Shown here piece by piece: positions 57,748 to 64,000 of a stretch of DNA of 64,000 nt. Under the pieces are notes generated by a model. That model saw only the letters and a program-made list of their open reading frames with translations, made no database searches and was not told the DNA's origin. The DNA comes from Bacillota bacterium (GTDB lineage: Bacteria > Bacillota > Clostridia > Lachnospirales > Lachnospiraceae). Where the stretch lies: contig JAEZOB010000059.1 in NCBI GenBank assembly GCA_023414355.1, positions 11,370 through 75,369 of the forward strand, given 5' to 3'. Made by a program: the position numbers and the translations under genes. The stretch's first letter is position 1; every line of letters begins with the position of its first letter.

Positions 57748-58203
57748 CTATTGTATCTGTAATAATCTTTCGATCTCTTCTCTCAGTTCCCTTTTCATAC
57801 CTTCCAGTTCCTCCTTACATGGACGGTTGGCATCACTGAACAGCTCCTCAAAGGGTAATGTCCATACCGGTCCCTTCGTGGGAGTATCTCCGGTAACTCT
57901 GGGAAACAGGTGCCAGTGCAGGTGCGAAGCTCCGTTGCCCAAGGCTTCAATATTTAACTTCTCAGGTCCAAATACATGATATACAGCCTCTCCAACCAAA
58001 GACATTTCCTTCAAATGCTGCAGTTTAAGTTCTGGCGGCAGAAAATGAAGTTCTGTAACATGCTCTTTACACAGAAATAAGGTGTATCCTTTAAAATGCT
58101 GGTGATCACCAATCACGACATAACCTGTCTCAAGCTCTGTGACAAAATAAGGATTCGTGCCCTTCTTGATCATATCGATCCGATCACAAATCAAACATCC
58201 CAT
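57748..58203 (-). CDS. HIT-family nucleotide hydrolase/transferase
   Basis: 151 aa. The histidine triad is present as SHLHWHLFPR (about 114-123), the N-terminal CLICDRI pair may bind metal, and LGNGASHLHWH is the typical HIT strand. Members hydrolyse or transfer nucleoside phosphoramidates and dinucleoside polyphosphates. GAGGAAC precedes the ATG, two bases after the stop of the small upstream gene, so both are co-translated. Confidence 0.9.
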   Translation of the reverse strand: MGCLICDRIDMIKKGTNPYFVTELETGYVVIGDHQHFKGYTLFLCKEHVTELHFLPPELKLQHLKEMSLVGEAVYHVFGPEKLNIEALGNGASHLHWHLFPRVTGDTPTKGPVWTLPFEELFSDANRPCKEELEGMKRELREEIERLLQIQ

Positions 58204-58205
58204 AA

Positions 58206-58442
58206 TCAGTTCCTCAATAATACTAACGCTCTTTTGTAAAGGGGATCAAACTCACAGCCACAGCTTCCGCATTCCAGGTCCGCTTGCTCTACCGCAGTGA
58301 CTAAAGCCTTGGTATCCGTCTCTGACACCATTCCTTTTTGATTCGCTGTTAACCATGTCATGGATGGCACATCGATGAGATCCCATCCGGACTCAGCAAA
58401 TTTTGTGATGATATTGATCAGTTCCTCGTTCTGCATTATCAT
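58206..58442 (-). CDS. Small Cys-containing protein of unknown function
   Basis: 78 aa, with AGGAGG six bases before the ATG at 58442. Helical N-terminus (NEELINIITKFAESGWDLID) and a C-terminal CGSCGCEFDPLYKRALVLL, where three closely spaced Cys could bind a metal. It lies two bases before the HIT gene, so the two likely work together. No family recognised. Confidence 0.7.
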   Translation of the reverse strand: MIMQNEELINIITKFAESGWDLIDVPSMTWLTANQKGMVSETDTKALVTAVEQADLECGSCGCEFDPLYKRALVLLRN

Positions 58443-58611
58443 ACAATACCTCCTTTATTCAATCCAATTGTTAATATCTCGCTAAGAAAGATCTTCCTCC
58501 TCAACTTTCACAAGTATTTGAGTACCCCTTTATCATAGCACAATTGTAAAAATACAGGTACCTTATTTAACATATCCAGCTTGTCAGCTTCTGTGATAAT
58601 ACTGGTCTATA

Positions 58612-58923
58612 TCAGGCAATCCCATACTCAGCTGAGTACTTGCCCTTCTTATTCTTTTTCACATTCCATTGATCCAGGTGTGTATCCGTTGCTTTTTCAT
58701 ATGGAACAAAGGATGTTATTCTATAAACCTTAGTCTCACCTCTATTTTCTACATTGATTTCTTCTGCTTGTAAGAAGAATGCGGAGATGATATGTCCATG
58801 TGATAAGCATTCATAGCGAATCGCGCCTATCGGAGTCCGTGTGTTAATTCGAACGGCTCCAATTACTATAATAAGTATCGCGCAAAGTACCATAAGGAGG
58901 ATTATTCCCTTTTTTCTTTTCAT
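58612..58923 (-). CDS. Short membrane-anchored or secreted protein, unknown
   Basis: 103 aa from the ATG at 58923 (AAGGAGAGTAC upstream). A single N-terminal hydrophobic segment (GIILLMVLCAILIIVIGAV) with a basic start acts as anchor or signal. The outer part has YECLSHGHIISAFFLQAEEI and a C-terminal basic KKNKKGKYS. No domain recognised. It starts 46 bp after the stop of the MBL-fold gene on the same strand. Confidence 0.6.
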   Translation of the reverse strand: MKRKKGIILLMVLCAILIIVIGAVRINTRTPIGAIRYECLSHGHIISAFFLQAEEINVENRGETKVYRITSFVPYEKATDTHLDQWNVKKNKKGKYSAEYGIA

Positions 58924-58968
58924 GTACTCTCCTTTTCTCCGCATAAGTTAAACTAATGTCTTCGTGAT

Positions 58969-59787
58969 TCACTTAAAATTTTCCAGCATTTCATCACTCA
59001 ATGTGCGAAATACCTGACAGAAATTATTAAAACCGTCAGCCCCAATGATATAAATATTGGGCATATAACCCATTCTTGCTTTTGAGTACAGTATCCGTTC
59101 CAAGCCATTATCCACAGCCGTATGATTGCTGAGTGCCACGTCAACCTTTTTATCTAATGCTTGATTGATAAAGTAATCTAATGACTTGACGTACTGGAGC
59201 ACTTCATTCTTTGTCCGAGGAGGTGCTGTCCCTCCCCATAAGGCTGCCATATGTATTACTCCGGCCTCCTTCACAGGAAATATGTAGCTTAAGCATCCCG
59301 GTGTATGCCCCGGCGTACCATAAACATAGATTTTTTTATCACCTAATGTTATGATATCGCCATCCTGAATATAAATATCGATTATGTAATCCTTCCAGGT
59401 TTCAGGCCTGTCAGGTTTTGTTGGGTGCTCTCTCCAGAAAAAATCATCTACTTCTGAAAGATAAGTCTCAACCTGATACTTCTCCACAAACCATCTCCCG
59501 CAACCTGTGTGATCAGCATGTCCATGTGTCAAAACAAGTTTCTTTATTGTATCGGGATTCCATCCTACCTTTTTTATTGCCTCAACAATTGATTCAAAGG
59601 CTTCCTTTGCCGGCCAAATTGCATCTATCAGGATCAGCCCTTCGCTTGTTTTCAGTACAAAACAATTCGTTTGCTTCTGCGCTACAATTAGCAAATCGTC
59701 AAAAATCTTAGCATGAAGGAAGAATGACATATCCTCCATTTCCTTTATTGTATCTCTCGTAATCACTGGCTTAATTATTCTATCCAT
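58969..59787 (-). CDS. Metallo-beta-lactamase fold hydrolase
   Basis: 272 aa from the ATG at 59787 (AGAGGAG upstream). The di-metal site is LVLTHGHADHTGCG (HxHxDH, about 87-92), with further ligands at VYGTPGHTPGCLSYIF and VALSNHTAVDNG. The layout resembles MBL-fold enzymes of the glyoxalase II/quorum-quenching lactonase range; substrate unclear. No signal peptide, so cytoplasmic. Transcribed with a methyltransferase gene upstream on the same strand but 200 bp apart. Confidence 0.87.
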   Translation of the reverse strand: MDRIIKPVITRDTIKEMEDMSFFLHAKIFDDLLIVAQKQTNCFVLKTSEGLILIDAIWPAKEAFESIVEAIKKVGWNPDTIKKLVLTHGHADHTGCGRWFVEKYQVETYLSEVDDFFWREHPTKPDRPETWKDYIIDIYIQDGDIITLGDKKIYVYGTPGHTPGCLSYIFPVKEAGVIHMAALWGGTAPPRTKNEVLQYVKSLDYFINQALDKKVDVALSNHTAVDNGLERILYSKARMGYMPNIYIIGADGFNNFCQVFRTLSDEMLENFK

Positions 59788-59989
59788 TTTTATATACACT
59801 CCTCTGTACAATATTGATTCTATCGTTGCACAGAGGATAGACGTTTCTTGGGATGCATCCGTATAAGTATCTTCACGACTTCACCAACCTTCCACAATAA
59901 TACTTAATAATTAGTATATTTCCAATCATATCATACGAAACAAATTAAACAAGTGATTTTTTCCTATCCCTTTCTCATTGTATAAATCA

Positions 59990-60751
59990 CTATCTGATTT
60001 TATCTACCTTCTGAGCCTTTAATCTAATACGAACATAATCTGCATACCATACTCCGTCTTCATACAACAAGGGCTTAAGATTCTGTACCGCTTCCTTTTT
60101 AATCTCCTCGGCTATTGTCTGATTAATATCCTGAAAGGGTCGTTTGGAAAACATATTGATCCAATCCAGCATGCCATCTTCACCTACAAGCGTGGTCTTA
60201 CGACTGAATAAATTAGCATAGACTGGCTTTAACTGATGCCGCTCAAGAATAGGTGTATATTCTCCTATGGTAGGAAAATAGAAGCCATTATTATATTCCA
60301 ACCCTCTTCTTTCAAACGCCTCTCTCAGAACCTTTTGAACGGTTTCTGTGTTACCGTACCCTCCGAATTCACAAACCAGATAAGCATTCGGCTTAAGCGC
60401 ATTTGATACCTGCTCCAGTAATGCATCCTGTTGCTCAATCCAATGAAATACAGCATTGGAGAAGATCGCATCCACCGGTTCGCTTAATTTGAACCTAGTC
60501 GCATCCTCCTGAATAAACGTTAATTCCGGATAACTAGCTCTCGCTATCTCCAACATATCCTTTGATTCATCCATTCCAATAGCATCAGCTCCCAGATCCG
60601 CTATTCTTTTCGTTAATGTACCGTTGCCACAGCCAAGATCAAGGATTCTCATTCCCTCCTTGACCTCCAGTAAATTCAGGACGTCCTCCCCGTATTGGTG
60701 AACAAATTTAAAGTTATCCGTGTATCCCTGAGCATTCCATTCAATATTCAT
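59990..60751 (-). CDS. Class I SAM-dependent methyltransferase, trans-aconitate methyltransferase-like
   Basis: 253 aa. SAM-binding motif I is ILDLGCGNGTLTKRIADLG (about 36-54), motif II acidic GMDESKDML, then EDATRFKLSEPVDAIFSNAV and FHWIEQQDALLEQV. The WNAQGYTDNFKFVHQYGEDV start and overall layout resemble Tam-type enzymes, but methyl acceptor assignment from sequence is weak. CTAGGAGGAAAGCT precedes the ATG. Confidence 0.87.
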   Translation of the reverse strand: MNIEWNAQGYTDNFKFVHQYGEDVLNLLEVKEGMRILDLGCGNGTLTKRIADLGADAIGMDESKDMLEIARASYPELTFIQEDATRFKLSEPVDAIFSNAVFHWIEQQDALLEQVSNALKPNAYLVCEFGGYGNTETVQKVLREAFERRGLEYNNGFYFPTIGEYTPILERHQLKPVYANLFSRKTTLVGEDGMLDWINMFSKRPFQDINQTIAEEIKKEAVQNLKPLLYEDGVWYADYVRIRLKAQKVDKIR

Positions 60752-60995
60752 AGCTTTCCTCCTAGTAGTAGTTTCACTTATTTAGAAGGAATTGTAGCAT
60801 AGTATTTTGTATAACTCCAATATATATTAGTAATAGATATTATAATTCCTAGTTATGTTTATGAGTGAATAGTATTGATTCTTAGTTAAAGGATATACTT
60901 TATATAAGATATCTCTTACAATCTTAAAAAATCTTTTCTGTATATGCCTTCACAAATTCTTCATCGGAGTATATATGACCAGAAAATAATTATTA

Positions 60996-61403
60996 TTACT
61001 GCTCCAATTTTCTACGTTCTGTCATGGAAATGCCATCAAACCCCCACCCATCTGGATTTAATTCATCTATAATGAAATAGTTTTGAATTGCACTACTACC
61101 TAATACTCTTGCGATTAGCTCTTTTGTAGATACCATCATTTTATTGATTTCTTCCGGATTAGTAGTACCTTTTGACACTTTAATATTAACAAATGTAACG
61201 ATGGGTTTTTTAGATGTATTATCATCCAAGGTAACTCCACCTATTGCCCATTGCGACTCATCAAGTTCATCAACAGTAATAACCGTGAAATCTCTGTCTC
61301 TCCCCATAATATCTACTATTAAATCGGTTAATCCACGTATTAATTGTTTCTTTTTTTCCAAGGACATTTGATTCTTTACAACTTTAACATTTACATATGG
61401 CAT
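60996..61403 (-). CDS. Tandem-fused 4-oxalocrotonate tautomerase-like protein
   Basis: 135 aa from the ATG at 61403; GAGGAG lies nine bases upstream and this start puts Pro directly after Met, the catalytic Pro1 of tautomerases (MPYVNVKVV). A second, similar half begins at PIVTFVNIKVSK (about residue 66) and repeats the helix and the aromatic ending (ESQWAIGG in half one, PDGWGFDG in half two). Single 4-OT subunits are about 60-75 aa, so this looks like a gene duplication-fusion in which only the first Pro is N-terminal. Substrate unknown. Confidence 0.82.
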   Translation of the reverse strand: MPYVNVKVVKNQMSLEKKKQLIRGLTDLIVDIMGRDRDFTVITVDELDESQWAIGGVTLDDNTSKKPIVTFVNIKVSKGTTNPEEINKMMVSTKELIARVLGSSAIQNYFIIDELNPDGWGFDGISMTERRKLEQ

Positions 61404-61675
61404 TGTCATTCTCCTCTTGTCTAAATGAATTATTTTCTATCAGCCACTCATCAAAGAGTAACTGCTTCATATCAGCCTACTATAGCGAATAAAGCAAACT
61501 ATAGACAGTAAATTAATTATACGTTTCCTTACTGTAAATAGTCAATCAAAACGGAAAATTGTTACATCCATAAAAATGGTATCCTTTTTCCGAACAAACT
61601 AACGATGCAAGATATCTCACAAGGCATAACAACGGCCGTTACTATATTCTTGCTTGATAATTCCTCTTTCCTGCC

Positions 61676-62548
61676 CTACTTATTTTTCTTTCCTGAGGTT
61701 CTGTTCGTTCTTTTTCTGAATTGTGCAGGCGAACATGAGAATTTCTGCTTAAATAAATGATAGAAATGACTTAAATTACTAAAGCCCACCATTTCACTAA
61801 TGGTAATAATGTCATTCGTGGTCTGTGATAGCAGAAAGACGGAATAGTTGAGGCGTTGTTCGTTTATATACTGGGTAGGAGTAAGCTTCAGAGTGCTCTT
61901 CATTAACCTGCACAGATGATTCTTAGAACAGGGCGACAGAGAAAGTAATTTTGAAAATCCCTCCTGAAGATTCTCCAATCTCTGCATTTCCAAAAGAGCC
62001 TTATCCAGCCAGGCCGGTGAATTCCTGTTTATTGCCTCATATTGCGGATAGTCAATAAAATAATCATTTAGCAAAAGGGCAAAATAGCTTTGCGCATGAA
62101 GCGATAACTGAACTTTATTGATTGATTGCTTCATCCGATCACCTATCTCTAAAAACCTCTGTATTACGTCCGATAGCTGTGCATCCTCCAAATGAATGCA
62201 CTTTGGAAACGTATTATCCATAAGAGAACTCACTCGTTTTGCATCTTCAAAAAAATATTGGATGTTCTGAAACATTCGTCTGCTAAAGCCAAGATTGATC
62301 AGAACGAAATCCTCAGAATGGTAAAAATCATAGCAATGCACATCCTTAGGGCGTATAAAGAAGAAATCACCTTTACTGATCGTCTGTACGCTGTCATTAA
62401 TCAAATGAAGTGCACTGCCACTTGCTACTACGAAAAATTCAAAAAAATCATGTGTATGGAGCGGTGCGGTTTCATTGATTTTATTATAAACGTATAGTAA
62501 TTCGGTATCCTTATCCAGTACTTCTTCACCATAAAGTAGAGTTTCCAT
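61676..62548 (-). CDS. AraC-family regulator with cupin sensor, divergent from deoC
   Basis: 290 aa from the ATG at 62548 (AAGGGAT upstream). The N-terminal cupin (APLHTHDFFEFFVVASGSAL, KGDFFFIRPKDVHCYDF) and C-terminal double HTH (LQEGFSKLLSLSPCSKNHLC, IITISEMVGFSNLSHFYHLF) are clear. It is divergent from the deoxyribose-phosphate aldolase gene with 156 bp between starts and probably controls it. Direct ACnACAAA repeats lie in that gap. Confidence 0.88.
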   Translation of the reverse strand: METLLYGEEVLDKDTELLYVYNKINETAPLHTHDFFEFFVVASGSALHLINDSVQTISKGDFFFIRPKDVHCYDFYHSEDFVLINLGFSRRMFQNIQYFFEDAKRVSSLMDNTFPKCIHLEDAQLSDVIQRFLEIGDRMKQSINKVQLSLHAQSYFALLLNDYFIDYPQYEAINRNSPAWLDKALLEMQRLENLQEGFSKLLSLSPCSKNHLCRLMKSTLKLTPTQYINEQRLNYSVFLLSQTTNDIITISEMVGFSNLSHFYHLFKQKFSCSPAQFRKRTNRTSGKKNK

Positions 62549-62600
62549 AGTATCATCCCTTATCACTATTCTTCGAACAGATATTGTCAAATATCAATAT

Positions 62601-62671
62601 ACTACAAATTCTAAGTGACTACAAACAAGAAATATAAGAGAGATGGTGATAAAATACAGATATACGACAAA
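62601..62671. promoter_or_regulatory. Direct repeats in the AraC-deoC intergenic region
   Basis: ACTACAAA occurs at 62601-62608 and 62618-62625 (17 bp apart), and the related ACGACAAA at 62664-62671. Direct repeats are the usual form of AraC-family sites. No strong -10/-35 pair was found for either gene. Confidence 0.35.
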
Positions 62672-62704
62672 TAAATGTTAATATAAATCTAGGGAGATAA
62701 TGAA

Positions 62705-63412
62705 ATGAAACCATTAAAAAAAGCAAGAGAAATGACAGAGAAGGAATTGGCTAGCTATATCGACCAGTCCGTTCTGAAGCCGGAATTTACAGAAACGGAA
62801 ATCAGAAAATATATCAAAGAAGGAATCGATTATGGCTGCGCAACCGTATGCGTAAATCCGTCCTCCTTGGATATCGCGGCAGAATTAACTATGGGAACTG
62901 CTACGAAAATATGTGTCGTATGCGACTTTCCATTCGGATTATCCACTACCGCTTCGAAGGTTTTACAAGCTGAAAGCTACTGTAGCCGAGGAGATATTTT
63001 TGAACTGGATATCGTGGCTAATTATGGCCTTCTGAAAAGCGGAAAGTGGGAGGAAGTTGTAGCTGATATTCAGGCTGTCACTGAGGTTTGCCATAAATAC
63101 GGAACAGCTGTCAAGGTAATTCTAGAAACAGATGCACTTACGGAAGAAGAAATAATAGCCGGTACCAAGGCCGTGATAGCTGCCGGTGCAGATTTTGTAA
63201 AATCCTCTACCGGTTTTTTCACCGGCACAGCTTGCGTCGGTGCGTCGAAAGATGTAGTTCGTATTATGATGGATGCAGCAGATGGGCAGTTAAGAGTAAA
63301 GGGTTCCGGTGGTATCCGTACAAGAGAACATTTTCTGGAGTTGATTGATATGGGGATCGACCGAATGGGAGTTGGTTATAAATCTACTCCGATTGTATTG
63401 GGAATACAATAA
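62705..63412 (+). CDS. deoC: Deoxyribose-phosphate aldolase
   Basis: 235 aa. The Schiff-base Lys lies in ADFVKSSTGF (about 160), the second active Lys in LRVKGSGGIR (about 190), and the conserved opening is YIDQSVLKPEFTE (Asp/Asn variation of the usual DHT). It splits deoxyribose-5-phosphate to acetaldehyde and glyceraldehyde-3-phosphate in deoxynucleoside breakdown. AGGGAG lies about eight bases before the ATG. Alone on its strand, under a divergent AraC regulator. Confidence 0.93.
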   Translation: MKPLKKAREMTEKELASYIDQSVLKPEFTETEIRKYIKEGIDYGCATVCVNPSSLDIAAELTMGTATKICVVCDFPFGLSTTASKVLQAESYCSRGDIFELDIVANYGLLKSGKWEEVVADIQAVTEVCHKYGTAVKVILETDALTEEEIIAGTKAVIAAGADFVKSSTGFFTGTACVGASKDVVRIMMDAADGQLRVKGSGGIRTREHFLELIDMGIDRMGVGYKSTPIVLGIQ

Positions 63413-63455
63413 TTAAAAGAAGATAGTTGACAAAAGAGTTCTTTCAGAACTCTCC

Positions 63456-63524
63456 GTTCAATTCTGGTGTCTTCCTAGCGACATCCAGATGTTGAACAAC
63501 AGTTCAATTCTGGTGACTTCCTAG
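63456..63524. repeat. tRNA-3'-end-like direct and inverted fragments beside tRNA-Cys
   Basis: GTTCAATTCTGG followed by TG-W-CTTCCTAG occurs at 63456-63478 and 63502-63524 (46 bp apart, one mismatch). Between them GCGACATCCAGAT-G-TTGAAC (63478-63497) matches the 3' end of the adjacent tRNA-Cys (T loop to acceptor) with one inserted base. A GAGTTCT/AGAACTC hairpin precedes them (63436-63452). Confidence 0.7.
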
Positions 63525-63531
63525 AAGAAAC

Positions 63532-63560
63532 AAAAAAACACACTACCCAGAGTAGTGTGT
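63532..63560 (-). terminator. Terminator after tRNA-Cys (second copy)
   Basis: ACACACTAC (63538-63546) pairs with GTAGTGTGT (63552-63560) on a five-base loop; the minus strand continues with seven T. Confidence 0.88.
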
Positions 63561-63573
63561 TTTCTGTTTCTTA

Positions 63574-63644
63574 AGGCGACATCCAGATTTGAACTGGAGA
63601 TCAGGGTGTTGCAGACCCATGCCTTACCGCTTGGCTATGTCGCC
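63574..63644 (-). tRNA. tRNA-Cys (anticodon GCA), copy 2
   Basis: 71 nt, identical in acceptor, D and anticodon arms to the copy at 52373. T stem TCCAG/CTGGA replaces AGCAG/CTGCT with pairing kept. CCA not encoded. The flanks GCCGTATTyAATTA on the 5' side and TTCTTAAGG on the 3' side are shared by both copies. Confidence 0.95.
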
Positions 63645-63680
63645 GTATTCAATTAGATTGTAATGGTTAATCATTACAAG

Positions 63681-63752
63681 CTCCCCGAGTAGGGCTCGAA
63701 CCTACAACCCCACGGTTAACAGCCGTGTGCTCTACCATTGAGCTATCGAGGA
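63681..63752 (-). tRNA. tRNA-Asn (anticodon GTT)
   Basis: 72 nt. Acceptor TCCTCGA / TCGGGGA, discriminator G, anticodon loop CTGTTAA with GTT, T loop TTCGAGC. A 10-bp hairpin ACAAATGAAT/ATTCATTTGT (63762-63787) lies just upstream and may be a processing signal. Confidence 0.95.
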
Positions 63753-63833
63753 ATACAAGACAAATGAATGTCTTTATTCATTTGTACATAAAATAAACTC
63801 TCCTGAAAGCAATTCATTTTACTTCTTAATAAT

Positions 63834-63870
63834 TAAAAAAACAGAAATCCTGACAAGGTTTTTCTGTTTT
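63834..63870 (-). terminator. Intrinsic terminator between the 23S rRNA and tRNA-Asn
   Basis: Minus strand AAAACAGAAA pairs with TTTCTGTTTT around a short loop and runs into seven T. A smaller AGGAAAC/GTTTCCT hairpin lies closer to the rRNA (63911-63927). Confidence 0.75.
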
Positions 63871-63942
63871 AGTATTGACTTTACACTACACAAGAAAATG
63901 TCATCCAAATAGGAAACTTTGTTTCCTTATAACAAACCATTT

Positions 63943-64000
63943 TAGGTCAAGCCCTCGACCTATTAGTAACAGTCAGCTACATGCGTTACCGCACTTCCAC
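63943..64000 (-). rRNA. 23S ribosomal RNA, 3' end only
   Basis: The minus strand shows the highly conserved terminal part: ACTAATAGGTCGAGGGCTTG followed by ACCT, preceded by GTAGCTGACTG. The gene continues beyond the window; the exact 3' end is estimated. No 5S rRNA follows before the terminator and tRNA-Asn. Confidence 0.93.

Noticed and set aside
1..64000. Prophage, integrative element or insertion sequence
   Set aside because: No integrase, transposase, phage structural or conjugation gene was recognised; only tRNA-end fragments hint at past integration.

Overview
The window reads as a chromosomal stretch of an anaerobic, low-to-moderate G+C Firmicute, most probably a clostridial relative of the Lachnospiraceae. 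The basis is a superoxide reductase plus rubrerythrin pair, strong AGGAGG-type ribosome binding sites, sigma-A-like promoters, a PRD-regulated PTS, ECF transport, abundant AraC/GyrI-type regulators and the shape of the tRNA and rRNA genes. The taxonomic placement is inference; no database was searched. Base composition looks near 40-45 % G+C but was not counted.

Layout. 1-6.3 kb (minus): an ECF transporter operon (S component, fused double ATPase, T component) followed by an M20 metallopeptidase and two tandem SAM hydroxide adenosyltransferases, the second cut by the window edge. Its long leader carries a 117-bp inverted repeat. 6.3-9.0 kb (plus): desulfoferrodoxin, rubrerythrin and an Nramp metal transporter. 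9.2-18.2 kb (minus): a complete sugar-alcohol PTS operon, mtlA - mtlR - mtlF - 1-phosphofructokinase-like - zinc sorbose-1-phosphate-reductase-like dehydrogenase - ptsH - ptsI. It has no classical mannitol-1-phosphate dehydrogenase, so the route may run through fructose-1-phosphate. 18.5-24 kb: an FMN-binding protein, a secreted TPR protein, a transglutaminase-like protein and a secreted beta-helix protein.

24-31 kb (minus): a serine hydrolase coupled to a short UvrA-like ABC ATPase, an AraC/GyrI regulator, a GNAT enzyme, a small HTH protein with twin operator-like repeats around its own promoter, and an AraC/GyrI plus PUA-like operon behind a structured leader. Two loci here carry pairs of a 40-bp palindromic repeat. 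31.5-38.9 kb: an FMN-binding protein, an AraC regulator, an ECF sigma / anti-sigma / ABC exporter operon, a ferredoxin-tailed aldo/keto reductase homologue and a membrane XRE regulator. 39-46.5 kb: a beta-galactoside module (binding lipoprotein, two permeases, GH2 beta-galactosidase) with a divergent LacI regulator.

46.6-63.4 kb: an accessory mixture of CPBP proteases, a ketopantoate-reductase-like enzyme, a TetR-hydrolase pair, secreted proteins, MerR/AraC/XRE regulators, a MATE exporter, HIT, MBL, methyltransferase and fused tautomerase proteins, and deoC with a divergent AraC gene. tRNA-Cys lies at 52.4 kb; a second tRNA-Cys, tRNA-Asn and the 3' end of a 23S rRNA (minus strand) close the window. 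No CRISPR array, transposase, integrase or phage gene was seen.

The strongest leads are: the SAM-hydrolase/ECF/peptidase operon with its hairpin leader; the possible fructose-1-phosphate route for a mannitol-type PTS; the attenuator-like leader at 31.1-31.25 kb; the 40-bp palindrome pairs; an exact 12-bp tandem array grown from the mtlF stop codon; and tRNA 3'-end fragments next to tRNA-Cys.
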